Source: Cryptomeria japonica (lineage: Eukaryota > Streptophyta > Pinopsida > Cupressales > Cupressaceae). From it: a stretch of DNA of 64,000 bases. A program made the translations under genes and the position numbers. The notes beneath the pieces were generated by a model. The model had not been told where the DNA came from. It saw nothing but the letters and a program-made list of their open reading frames with translations, and searched no databases. Position 1 is the first letter of the stretch, and the number at the start of each line of letters is the position of its first letter. Location: assembly GCF_030272615.1 (NCBI RefSeq), contig NC_081405.1, positions 157,311,454-157,375,453 of the forward strand. The letters are read 5' to 3'. This document shows, piece after piece, positions 1 to 13,128 of this stretch.

Positions 1-34
1 CTCTTTCAGGAATGGGCTTGGCCACTTCAGCTAT

Positions 35-2122
35 CTAGTGACCTGTTGTGTCATCCACATCAAGCATTGCTTGTGTTTTGAGATTTTTTGGCTTTGATGC
101 CTTTCCCAAGCATCTGCTAACCATGTCTTCCATTGGAATGGTGACCAACACCACACTCCTCTTCTTTCCAATGGTGGCTTCCAACCATCTTGGTGTGTTT
201 GCAGGTTCCTTAGGTGGCAGGGTGGTCTGTGCATTTGGTGAAGTAATAATTACCAAGGTATTCATGGGATCCTGTTGAATTTCCACTTCCTTATTGGTGT
301 CCATTTCTTGCATCCTGGGCTCGTCTTGATCCTACAAATCCATTGTTTGTTCGAGCTCGTCACTAGGGTCCAAGTCTACAACAACCTGTTTCAAGACATG
401 CTCCCTATTCTTCTTTTTGCTTCTAGACCGAGTTACTCGGGCAGCTCTAAGACCAAATGGTGACCTTTTTGAGCTTCTTGGTTGAATTTTCTCTACAATG
501 GGCTTTGAGACACCTACAACATTAGCAATTTCATTAGTGTCAAAAACAGGAGATTGAACCATAATGTGTGAATCAATTCTTGATTCATGTGAGGACATGT
601 GAGGTCCCTCCTTGAACTTTTGATTCCTCAACCATCTCTTTGTTCTCCTGACAACATTGAAGGTTCTTATTTGGATACTATCATCTTTCTCTTTGTTCCA
701 GTCGATTTATGGAATCGGTTTTCCTTCAATCCCGGTATCAAACTCAGGATCCAAAACATCCCTCTCTGTATCTTCTGATACGCTGAATATATTAATTGGG
801 ATAGTTATCTGCTGCAAAGTAAATCTGGACCACAATCTTTTTCTCACTTCATACTCATCCTTGTAGTTCTCCCAATAATCCTCTATCTGAGGTTCATGGC
901 TCTCCCTTGCATAACCCTTGCTATCAAATTTTTGCCTAGCCACATATGGTTGTAGGTTCATCCTTTTGAACTCCAGTTCTAGGTTCAAGGCATCTGATAC
1001 AGACTTGCAACTGTAATATCTGAGTTCAATGGGAAATACCACCCCGAACTTGCCCTTTTCTCCTAATCTTTTATCTATGTAGGCCAACTGCCTCCTCACT
1101 TCTATAAGCACGTAGCTATCAAATGCGTACTTGGGTAATTTGAATGGTTGGCCTTCAAAGCCACCTACTTGTATGTAAGTAAACCGTGGAAATTGGATAT
1201 AGAAACTTCCATATATACTCACAAATTCTATAGCTTCAACTGACATCCTCTTGTTTGCATCACCCTGAAGCTCAAAGGCCAATCTTCCCGCAAAGACTCC
1301 ATTCCACTTATCAATCTATTCATCATGTCTTTGTTGTTGCAACAAGGGGTAATAATTGTAAACCCTCATTCCATCAATCCAGGGCTCATTAGGTAGTCTA
1401 GGCCAATCTCTTGTGCAAGCTAAAATATAGAAAAGGTAGGAAGACATGTAAAACCCTGTCATCCCAACAAAATTGCTCAATCCTTCGTGAAGTCTCTCCG
1501 CAATTACTTGAGACCAATCCAGAAATCTGTCACCGGATAGAACCACTTGGATGAAAAAGTACATCCAATCCTCCTAGTAGAAGGAATGTGAATTCCCCTT
1601 TACTCTGTTCAAAATTATAACAATGTCCCGCACCTCTGTGATGAAGTGCTCTCTAGTCAGGGGCTTGGGTAACTGTGATCCTCCTTTCTGAACCTTCAAG
1701 AGCCAATTTCTAGCAATTGCACTCTTGTACTTGCTCTTCTTTTCGGAGAAATAGGTGTATGAACTCCTAATAGTCCAATCCTCATACTCCTCCTTATCCG
1801 AAATACCCATTGCCTCCATCACCATTTCTCTATTAATACTAACCAACTCCTCACCATCACTAGTTCTGATATATCTGTTCTTAGAGTCATATCTGTTCAT
1901 GCAAGCCAACACTAAATCTGGACATGGTGCAACAAGCGAGAACGCAACAGCTTCTAGAAGACCACTCTTAACTATCTTTTCCATTAATGAACCGGTCTGA
2001 GGGTTCTTTATTCTTTGAAGAAAATCCCCTAAATCTACATGAACTAAGGAGGTGTCTTCCAATTCTGGCAAAATACTCACTAGACATGAGGTTCGGCCAA
2101 GCTTCAGCAGCATTGCCCTCAT
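35..2122 (-). pseudogene. Large retroelement-carried ORF (N-terminal type), broken by in-frame stops
   Basis: One continuous minus-strand frame of about 696 codons starts at an ATG at 2122. Stops interrupt it at 1574-1576 (TAG), 1316-1318 (TAG), 707-709 (TAA) and 332-334 (TAG), and it ends at 35. No frameshift is needed, so the reading is robust. About 100 residues in is the motif GEELVSINREMVMEAMGI, typical of plant-mobile-domain-like ORFs of non-autonomous plant retroelements. Further on come SFYIQFPRFTYIQVGGFEG and a conserved IEDYW region. The C-terminal part turns basic (RVTRSRSKKK) and low in complexity. I recognise the protein type from plant repeat-derived gene models but know no biochemical function. 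A related ORF is at 40477-43850 and a C-terminal-type relative lies on the other strand at 3096-5234. The element continues past the left edge of the window or ends near it; no LTR is visible. Confidence 0.6.
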
Positions 2123-2557
2123 GTTAACTATCTACTCCCTTAACCAAGAAATTTTAACAACAAGACAGTATCCTACCCCAACATTTTAGAGATTTCCCTT
2201 TTCTACACTGATAAAACCTCAGTACTCAAAGAAACACAACTTAGGAGAAATCAGCTGAACTTGCCCATTAACACCATGAAAACTGGAAATTCTTCCGGAG
2301 AACAGAGTTGGTTTTACCTTCGGCGCCTCCAATTTACTAAAGTATGGCAGTTGTGACCTTCCTAAATATGGAAATAACTCATACACATTTCCTTCAGTTA
2401 GACAGGTAAATATCTATAGAGCCACACACGCTTCATCATGATTTACCCAAGTGTGCGAAGTAACAGTGAAATGACAAAACTGACACCTTCTTAATTATCC
2501 ATCACTTCCGCACAAGTAATTTGATGTTCTCATGATTACTTTCCACATTTAAAATTT
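2123..2557. other. Non-coding spacer upstream of the minus ORF
   Basis: AT-rich sequence between the minus-strand ORF start and the TTGAACC array. I see no ORF, splice signal or terminal repeat that I would defend. Confidence 0.4.
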
Positions 2558-2639
2558 TTAATTGCCGAATAAGGGAATATTCCTTTTTGTCGCGCCGCTT
2601 TTATTTCCACCAAAAATCTTTAGAGTTAGTTTTGAAATG

Positions 2640-3080
2640 AACCCATGAACCTTGAACCATTTGACAAAAAGGTTCAACGGTTCAAGTTCACTTAAGAAAT
2701 ATAACGGTGAATGGGCGGCACACAAAACAACACTAGGAACGAGCAACAAAAGAAAAGGACTATTAAACGTGAACCTTGAACTTGTTGAACCACTTGAAAT
2801 TTAGTTCAAGGTTCAAGACCGCATATCAACTCAAAGCATAAAGACTCACGCTCATCATTTAACAATACATTGTCGCGACTCGCTAAAGGCATTTTGAACT
2901 TTGAACCTTGAACCACTTGAAATTTGGTTCAACGGGTTCAAAACTTCAATGACCATAAACAAAAGCGCACTTGTTCACAAGGCGACAAAGACCAAAAATG
3001 ACTCTCTTTTTAAAACACGCTTTGAACCTTGAACCATTTGAACCTTTTGACAAAAAGAGTTCAACGGTTCAAGTACGAGG
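2640..3080. repeat. Four-copy TTGAACC / GGTTCAA palindromic array
   Basis: Four degenerate units are centred near 2665, 2790, 2920 and 3045, about 115-130 bp apart. Each has TTGAACCTTGAACC-like bases followed within about 40 bp by GGTTCAACGGTTCAAG-like bases, so each unit could fold as a hairpin. The array lies upstream of both diverging ORFs (the minus one starting at 2122 and the plus one at about 3096). An array of different sequence but similar palindromic style (AGCTCGCGA) lies upstream of the related ORF at 43850. Confidence 0.7.
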
Positions 3081-3095
3081 AGAACAAATGACCCG

Positions 3096-5234
3096 ATGGA
3101 AGTAAAGGCACAAAAGGCAACCCACAAGGAAAATTACGGGTGGACTAACACCCTGTTAGCATCACCTAAGGATAAACAAAAGGCAAAATTGGACATTGTG
3201 GCAGTCCAAGATGTACCAACAGGAATTGGTACTGTACCTACAACTAAGGAGAAAGGAAAGAAAAAGAAGTCTGATGAGAAGTCTCCTATGAAAAATACTA
3301 CAAGGGTGACTCGGAGTGTCCTAACCAAAAAGGAACCAGCACCTAAAGTATATGTAAAGAAGGAGAGTGCACCAAAGAACAGAAATCAGAAATTAATTTT
3401 GCAACTAGAGTCTGAGGGTACAGATTCTGACGAAGAACCAAAGAAGGAAAAAGCAATTGGCAGAACATCCAAGAAGGTAAAGGTAGTGCCAAAGGCAACT
3501 ACACCTATAGATATTGCTACCTACAAACTTGGCACAGTTTTTGAGAGAACAATGAAGACACTAGGAAGAAATAGGTTTGACAATGTCAAAGAATATTATG
3601 ATTCTTTCACTGAAGATGAGCAGAAGCAAGTCATTCAATAGATAATAACTTATTTGGGTCATTACAATAGATTTCTGCATGACTTGGAAAAAGATATTCC
3701 AATCTCTTTGTATAATACTCTGTTAGATAGATGGGAAGAAGCTATCCAATTGGAAAAGCAGATTATTGATGAAATATTTGTACAATATTTTCCCAATTTA
3801 TCATCGGATGGAATTAGTGCTTTAGTTGAGCAATACAAAGTATATTTTGATTTTAAAATGAGAAGATTGAAGCTTCTTAATGCAAAAAGGGCAGTTATTG
3901 AGTCTGAGACACATCAGCTAGCCTGTGTAATCAAAAAGAGGGAAGAACTCATCCACTCTGGCAATAAGGAAGACACTACAGATGATGTTCCTCTACCGGA
4001 AATGGATGAAGATGAGATTGTTCAACCTGACATAGTCTATCCAATCAAGAAGAAGGATTATTTCATTATTCTTGTTGATGAAGATGTTCATAACATAGTA
4101 GACCTATCTGGAGACACCACTGCAACAGATATGGAGCCTCCTACAAATACTGAAATACAGGTTACATTAGTGGATCAACCGGCTACCCAATTGAAAGTGA
4201 ACAATGAATCGACAACAAAACAACCAGAGAAACCTCAATCTCCACCGGTCATTGAAGACACTCAAAAGGAACCTACTGAGAAAGTTGTCACTCAGTTACC
4301 TGTAGAGACAACAGAGCAGAATATAGAGAGAGCTATCATTAAAAGTGTACCTCCTGAACCGACGAAGCAGAAACTACTTGAAGATGATGATGATGATGAC
4401 TCTTTAAGTATTTTAGGACCCATTGATATGAACACTTTGAGCGCATCATAAATGATGAAGATTGCTAACGTTATGCAATCTAGAGTGCATAAGAAGAGAC
4501 TAAAAGAGTAAAGGATTGAAGCAGAGACAATCCAGAATGCAGTAGAAATTTTATCTAGTTTACTACCGAAAACAAATGTTGCACATCTTCCTACACCCAT
4601 TAGTAAACTTGGTCAGTTAGTTGCAAATGCATCTGATCAAATCAAGTCACTTGAAGATGCTACTCAAATGTCTGGTGAGAAGAGCCACAAGAAGAAATAT
4701 GGAGATAAACTGGCAAAGAACATTGAATGTGGCAAAATAGCTTTATCTCGTAATGGAAGTCTATTGAAGAAAGCTATTGAATCTGGAGGAAAGTATCTTG
4801 CCTCCACCTCCAATGTTTCTTTCTTTTACTCTGACATTTCTAAGAGTCAAATTGAAACTGAGCAAGAAATGGAATGGATTTGCAAGGCATATGTCCCACT
4901 CCAGGAATCCATTCATGCCTTTAACCGATCTGTAGATGATTTGCATGACAGATTGGACAGGAATGATATTGAGAAGGCTAAGAGACTCCGATCTCTAAAA
5001 GAGCTCAAGAGTCTACTCACCTCACAGGTCGAAATTCTTTAGAGAGCCTACTCCAATGTAGAAGCTATTCTTGCTACTCCTAAAACCTACACGCTAGACT
5101 CAATGGGAGAATTCCATTCCTAGTTGATGTCTACATTTGAGTATATTGATAACATACTGGAATCATGGGAAAATGCTTTATCCCAGATGAAGCAAAACTT
5201 CAAAGATATTTTTTTGAGATTAACCAATGCATGA
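3096..5234 (+). pseudogene. Large retroelement-carried ORF (C-terminal type), broken by in-frame stops
   Basis: A single + frame of about 713 codons runs from an ATG at 3096 to TGA at 5232-5234. It is interrupted at 3639 (TAG), 4449 (TAA), 4509 (TAA), 5040 (TAG) and 5121 (TAG), without frameshifts. The N-terminal part is Lys-rich and contains TRVTRSVLTKKEPAPKVYVK. The middle part is predicted helical (LGHYNRFLHDLEKDIPISLY and onwards), followed by an acidic, Pro/Thr-rich stretch ending in a run of six Asp. The last 190 codons look coiled-coil-like. There is no gag, protease, reverse transcriptase or integrase. The ORF ends just before purine tracts and an LTR, so it sits where pol would end in a copia element. 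I infer a non-autonomous LTR element (LARD-like). Its reading begins exactly where the TTGAACC array ends, as if its 5' part had been replaced. Confidence 0.6.
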
Positions 5235-5325
5235 ATTTTTTTAAAGTTGTAATATATGTTGAACACTTTGATTCAGATTTTCTCTATATGTATATATTTT
5301 ACTTTATCATTTTGGCATTGTTGTC

Positions 5326-5500
5326 AAAGGGGGAGTAATAATATGTATGTGTTTTTGAAAATTTTGTATTCGTGCATACATTAAGGGGGAGTATTGTAGT
5401 ATGAGCACATGTGTAAATATGTTGTGTATGCACACTTAGCGGTATTGTATTACTCTAAAATTTTCTAAGTGTTGCCATCAATGCCAAAGGGGCGGATTTT
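5326..5500 (+). promoter_or_regulatory. Polypurine tracts before the LTR
   Basis: AAAGGGGGAG occurs at 5326-5335, TTAAGGGGGAG at 5381-5391, and CCAAAGGGGCGG just before the LTR at about 5484-5494. The sequence GTTGCCATCAATGCCAAAGG at 5471-5490 is nearly the same as the polypurine region of the copia element at 27.8 kb (read on its minus strand). Such tracts prime plus-strand DNA synthesis in LTR elements. Confidence 0.65.
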
Positions 5501-5706
5501 TGGCTTGATGATGACTGTAATGTATTCATCACTTGTTATCATTGATGAAACTCTCACACACACATATGATTACATTGACTACCGATGTAACTTCAATTGG
5601 TTTACACTGACAATCTGTATGTTTAAGGCTTATCTCTAACTAGTATTTTGTGTCAACTAGTATGTTCTTAAGAGATAACCTGTGGCTACACTAAGTCGGC
5701 ATCAAA

Positions 5707-5780
5707 ATGAAGATGAAGATGAAGATGAAGATGAAGATGAAGATGAAGATGAAGATGAAGATGAAGATGAAGATGAAGAT
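5707..5780 (+). repeat. (ATGAAG)n hexanucleotide microsatellite
   Basis: About 12 perfect tandem copies of ATGAAG inside the LTR, followed by imperfect units. It reads as an acidic or basic homopolymer-like peptide in any frame, so short ORFs across it are spurious. Confidence 0.95.
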
Positions 5781-6636
5781 GGAGATCAAGAGGAAGATTC
5801 CAAGACATTGGATCACATGTTTTGTTCCAACTAGTATTGACTGCTCTAACCGGTATCTGATTTTTATGATGAGTTACTAGCACCGACTTCTTGACGATCA
5901 TTTTTGTGATGAGTTATGATTACTTGTCTAGATACATTGCACCTAGGAAATTGTGTTTTGATTTCCTTAGGCCAACATAAGATTTGAATGTCTATTTAAA
6001 GACATCTTAGTGAATCATTTGATACTAATAGAGAATGATGGTATGCGAATATTGATATGCATCAAGAGTGAAAGCCTTTTTTGAAGAGTGATAAGTGTTA
6101 AGATGAAGAGCAGTGTTGAATGTACTTGGAAGGATCTGATCAAGCAAATATTGTGCTACTCAGAACATATCAATCTATTCTTGTTGTTTTTTAATCATTA
6201 CAATAGAATCAAATCCCTTAATCAGGTAATCTCTAGCAAGCTTCATTATACAAATCCTCTAACAAGGTGATCCATTAGTTTGGATTCTCAGATCCTTCAG
6301 CGAGGTTACTCCTAACAGGGTAGTACTCTTAACAAGTTATAAGCTTCTAATCAAACTTGGGATCTCTGACAAGATTCGCTCCTAGCAGAGCACTTTGTAG
6401 ACCTTAACCGATCAGTTATCTATTATTGCAGATAGTTAACTTGTGAGTTCCATCTCATCGTGGTTTTTGCCTATTTGGGTTTCCCACGTATAAAACACTT
6501 ATGTTATGGTCGATGTTTTACTTTATGTGGATGTTGTTTTATCATTTTGGTTATCATGTATTTTTTTTAAATGCTTGGTTAAGTTCATCTACCAGTTAGT
6601 GTTTGAACTAGTGTTTTATTTGGTGTCACTAATTCA

Positions 6637-6655
6637 CCCCCCCCCCCCCCCCCCC
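6637..6655 (+). repeat. Poly-C tract in the LTR end
   Basis: A run of 19 C between ATTCA and TCTGAGTG. The same tract occurs, as poly-G on the + strand, near 26580 and 32465-32482 in the minus-strand copia LTRs, and as a shorter run near 15196. Confidence 0.9.
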
Positions 6656-6841
6656 TCTGAGTGCTTTTCAAGTCCATCATGTATGTCCTAATTTAATATC
6701 AATTTTACACATGTACATTCTAATTTAAATATGCATTTTTAATTAAATTTATGTGCATGTGCATTTTTAATTAAATAAATGCACATGTCCTAATTTACTT
6801 TACATGTATGCTTTTAAATTATTTTAACAACTTACAAATTA

Positions 6842-6965
6842 CATGCATTTAGAATTAGATATCTATTAAATACATGCATTTAGAATTAGATATCTACTAT
6901 ATACATGCATTTAGATCTAGATATCTACTATATACATGCATTTAGAATTAGATATCTACTATATA
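6842..6965. repeat. Four tandem copies of a 31-bp unit
   Basis: Units start at 6842, 6873, 6904 and 6935, each beginning CATGCATTTAGAATTAGATA with one or two changes. They lie in AT-rich host DNA right beside the gypsy-like insertion. The flanking 6680-6841 is AT-rich without genes; phrases such as CCTAATTTACTTTACATG recur on the far side of the insertion near 18350. Confidence 0.9.
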
Positions 6966-8039
6966 CATCATGTAGACACATAAAAATTTCCATTAATTTG
7001 TCCTCATTTAATTTCAAATTTCTTCAAACATTGGGCGAGACCTTATTATTACATTATTATTTCTCCATAATTCATTATTCATAATCTCCATCTTTCATTA
7101 TACTATTATTGATATATCATCATTTATCCATTAAATTTATTTAATAAAACATTTATCATATTCATTTATACGCCTTCATGCATTCACCTTATATACATTT
7201 CTCCATTTATTTAATAAAACCCTTTAATATCTCCTCCTACCACTTACCGTTTCCCATTTACCACTCATCTTCCCTATACCACTCATCTTGAATTATCCCA
7301 TATTCATCCCACAATATGAACTTTCCCCGAGAAAATCTATTTAAACAAGGCCCCCTCTCTTATTTGAGCATCTCATCTTTATGCGTCGAACTTATGTCAA
7401 TTTGCATTTTTCACCATCTTTGCATTTTGAGCACTCATACACAACTTTTGCATTCAAAATTCATTGCTTTCATCTTTTGTGATCTTTCATGCATTCTTGC
7501 ATTTCGTTTTCTTGATCAATCACACATCTTTATTTTAAAATTATCTCCATTCACCTTAGCCTCTTGTGCATAATGCTCTGAGAGTGAAATCTTAAAAATA
7601 CAAGACCTCGGTTGATAGGGGAGCAATGGAAGAAAATTCTTGTTAATGCATGTGTGTTTCTTTGTTTATTTTGGCTTTGCATGTGTGTTTCTTGTTAGAG
7701 TTATCTTGTATTAGCTAATAATTATTTATTTAATTATTAGTCTATTAAACTCTACGCTTAAGCTAAACTTAGGCATTTAATAAATATTATAGGTATTTAA
7801 TAATTATTCTAATTATTAAATATGCATTGTCCCTTTAGGGTTTCTTTAGGGTTGCTATTATCCTTTTATAAGGATTGTATTGTACTTTTTCATCAATTTA
7901 TTCCCTTTCTGAATAATAATCTTCTTCTTCAGAGCATTTATGCCTTTTTGCTTTATGTGCCTCCATTCTTCTCTTGTGACAGATATTTGCATGCAGGTGT
8001 TCTTAGGATCTCTAAAGTTGTATTTCCTCAACTTCTTCA

Positions 8040-8052
8040 TGGTATCAGAGTC
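8040..8052 (+). promoter_or_regulatory. Primer-binding site, initiator-Met tRNA type
   Basis: TGGTATCAGAGTC directly follows the 5' LTR. It matches the usual plant copia primer site TGGTATCAGAGC except at the twelfth base. Confidence 0.85.
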
Positions 8053-9812
8053 TACATCTGTTGTTGCTTGTTCCTGATTTTTTAGAAGATTTTTTGGAGG
8101 AGGGTTTCAAGTTTTTTTTCAGAATTTTTTATTAGATCTGGGGTAGCTATTTTGTTTCTGATCATTTTGGGCTCAAACGGACCTTGTAGATGAGCTCAGA
8201 ATGCCCCAAAACCCCCATTTCCATATAAAATTTGTCAAATTTGGGTTCTGAAATTTGTTCTTTGGTTTTGCCTCTCTTTTTTTGCATGAATTTCGAGAAA
8301 TTCATCAAAAAAATTATTAAAAACAAATCAGAGCAGTTTGGGCCAAAGCAGACCTCATCGTTGGCTTCCGAAGGGCGTTTCCATTCATTTTGATATATAA
8401 TTCGACCTATTTCGGTGACAAGTGAATCTGGACCATGATTTTTTCATTGGCACGCTTTACGAGACACAAAAATCCATACCGCTGTACGTGCAAATACCTC
8501 AGAAAATTTTCGTCAAAAAAAAAAATAAAAAAATTTACCCTTTTTAATGTCCTAAAAGAGGGGTTTTTTCTTTTGGCCATAACTTGGTCATACGGAGGCG
8601 CTTTTTCAAAAACCTTATATCGTCGAAAAGCTCTTTTTGAGCTCTCTCTAGATCTAGAGGTTTGATCTTTTGATTTTTCTTTTTTTATAGTGTTTTTTCT
8701 GTCAAAACCAGAAGTTCCCTTTTGCACTCTGAGAGCCATAAAATGAGCATCTGAACTTCATTTTTTGAAAACTTTATATCGTTGGAAAGCTTGTTCTGTG
8801 CACTTTCCAGCCATATGAGTTTTCTTTCTAGATTCTGCTCTAGGAATATTATATTTAGTTTTTTTTCTTTTCAGCACTATGGTGGATATCTTGGTTGTTT
8901 CAGGTCCTAGGATCTCTTTTTTGAGTAGAATGTATTGGTTTTGGTTCTTCTTTCTATTTCCAGTCTTCTTATCATTGTAGCTTCATTTATGCAAACGCAC
9001 TGAGATAAAGTGTCATCATGCATTGTTTACTTGGGATCTTGGACATCTTGTGCCTTATTGTACATGCACTACTTATAAAGTGTCATGAGGGGGTTGGTGT
9101 TTGCCTTTTGTTTACCATCTACCTTTGTCCAGTGAGTGTTCCTTCCATGACATTCGCCTCATGATGTGTGTCAAGTGAGTGTTCCTTCCACGACACTATG
9201 TAATTTCTCTGCACCTTCGATGTTCTTGGTTCTTCGTCATGCAGTTCTTGTTGGCCGTCATTTTTAGTGTACCTGTCCCTCTCCCTTTTCAGCATTATGG
9301 GGAGGTTTGTCTTGTTGGTTCTAATGCTTCCTTGGCTCGATTGATCAGCTCTTTAGGCTTTGGTGTCTCATGCCATCTGTATCTTCGAGTTCAGTTGTTT
9401 GTCTTTGTTTGCCATCTGATTCGAGTAGTGTCATTTGAGGGCACTCATGCAGATTATAGTCTTCTCTACCTGGTCATGTTCTATTTCAGTGGAGGTTCTT
9501 CAGATCCGCGATTACTCTTCGACAGTGTTTGTAGCTATTTCATGCTTAAGTGATTCTTTTGATCTTCTCTTGTTCCTATCTTTTTGGAACATTCTTGTTT
9601 GGAGGCTTTTTCGGTCCTTCTTCTTGCTTTTCCATCTCTGTTTGGAGTAGAGTTTTTTCCCACGTGGTTTTCTCTATTTCTCCGGTTCATAGAGATTTGG
9701 TTATGATTGGGTTCCTCATCAGGCCTTGTTGCCGGGACCCAAATTTTCCTTCATCATGTAGTTGCATTTTTTGCTTCTTGCATTTAGTTTTCTAGCTACT
9801 CCCTAAGTTCAT

Positions 9813-9824
9813 CTTAAGGGGGGG
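9813..9824 (+). promoter_or_regulatory. Polypurine tract of the nested element
   Basis: CTTAAGGGGGGG abuts the 3' LTR start at 9825. It is the expected plus-strand priming site. Confidence 0.8.
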
Positions 9825-10245
9825 TGTTAGAGTTATCTTGTATTAGCTAATAATTATTTATTTAATTATTAGTCTATTAAACTCTACGCTTAAGCTAAAC
9901 TTAGGCATTTAATAAATATTATAGGTATCTAATAATTATTCTAATTATTAAATACACATTATCCCTTTAGGGTTTCTTTAGGGTTGCTATTATCCTTTTA
10001 TAAGGATTGTATTGTTCTTTTTCATCAATTGATTCCCTTTCTGAATGATAATCTTCTTCTTCAGAGCATTTATGTTTTTTTGCTTTATGTGCCTTCATTC
10101 TTCTCTTGTGACAGGTATTTGCATGCAGGTGTTCTTGGGATCTCTGAAGTTGTATTTCCTCAACTTCTTCATTTCTCTTGCAGGTACTTCATTGTTGGAT
10201 GTTGGAAGATTGAATCTCGTATTCAATCTGTTTCCTCCATCTACA

Positions 10246-12639
<2,394 letters not shown>

Positions 12640-13128
12640 ATGGATACCTTGGCCCAACAAATTCAAGATCTCAAGAGAGAAATATATGACATTCAAGTCC
12701 AACAAAAATATTCAATGACCCCTCTTGAGATAAAATTTCATGATATCAAGAACAAAAAACTTCAAGAAATGCTAAATCGACTATATAAGGTGGAACAACA
12801 AGTGATTGAAAATCAAAAGCCAAATCTCGGACAAGATCCCATGAATTCTTCACCAAGACAACAAGAAATTTCTTCAAAATATCCCTCAAATAGACAATTT
12901 ACACCTTTGAGGCAATATATTGAGTCATCTTTGAAAGAGCTTCCTGAGCACAATCTTATCATATTGCCTAACAAGACCACATGGGGATGTGAATTTTTGA
13001 GTAATTATTGTACATATCATAGATATAACAAACATAAGACTTCAATGTGCATGGAATTAAAACATAAAATTCAAGACCTCCTTGATAATGGTGTTATTGA
13101 ATTTGAAGATCATAATGATACACCTTAA
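12640..13128 (+). pseudogene. Gag-like ORF of the gypsy-like element
   Basis: 162 codons from an ATG. The first 60 residues form a predicted coiled coil (MDTLAQQIQDLKREIYDIQV and onwards). The second half contains FTPLRQYIESSLKELPEHNL followed by a C-x2-H-x4-H-x4-C finger (CTYHRYNKHKTSMC) and LKHKIQDLLDNGVIE. That order is what plant Ty3/gypsy Gag C-termini show just ahead of protease. It is far shorter than a full Gag, and no capsid region is visible upstream. After the stop the reading continues in another frame as the Pro/Ser-rich ORF, so either a frameshift occurred or the second ORF is separate. Gag would package element RNA; here it is probably a remnant or a minimal form. Confidence 0.6.

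Larger units (their letters stand above)
5501..6679 (+). mobile_element. Copia-like LTR (3' LTR of the large-ORF element)
   Basis: It starts TGGCTTGATGATG right after the polypurine tract and ends ...AAGTCCATCA. The end region has the layout seen in the copia LTR at 26.5-27.8 kb: a TTTCCCACGT-like segment, then GGTGTCACTAATTCAC, a poly-C run, and CTCTGAGTGCTTTTC. The length is about 1.18 kb. I found no matching 5' LTR in the window; it may lie to the left or have been lost. The exact end is uncertain by a few bases. Confidence 0.55.
7693..10171 (+). mobile_element. Non-autonomous copia-like LTR element (LARD/TRIM type) with perfect target duplication
   Basis: LTRs of 347 bp each (7693-8039 and 9825-10171) start TGTTAGAGTTATC and end CAACTTCTTCA. 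I count about 13 substitutions between them, or roughly 4%. TTTCT flanks the element at 7688-7692 and 10172-10176, and the uninterrupted site is visible in the other gypsy LTR near 18215. The 1.79 kb internal region has no recognisable gag or pol domain. It is T-rich, with duplicated phrases such as GTGAGTGTTCCTTCCA (near 9131 and 9177). I infer that it was moved by copia enzymes supplied in trans. Confidence 0.93.
6971..10245 (+). repeat. 5' LTR of the gypsy-like element, interrupted
   Basis: The LTR parts are 6971-7692 and 10177-10245, about 790 bp once the nested element and one TTTCT copy are removed. It aligns closely with 17480-18288. Short ORFs inside it (for example near 7316) have a homologue only in the other LTR and are not genes. 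Confidence 0.85.

Noticed and set aside
3134..3328. Minus-strand ORF opposite the plus large ORF
   Set aside because: Antisense shadow of the Lys-rich region; no independent features.
6842..6965. CRISPR-like regular repeats
   Set aside because: 31-bp units are directly contiguous without spacers, and the sequence is plant nuclear DNA.
7316..7573. 85-codon ORF
   Set aside because: Lies entirely inside the gypsy-like LTR and recurs diverged in the other LTR.
8407..9795. Several ORFs of 60-124 codons
   Set aside because: Inside the non-autonomous copia-like element; no Gag or Pol motif, composition driven by T-rich sequence.
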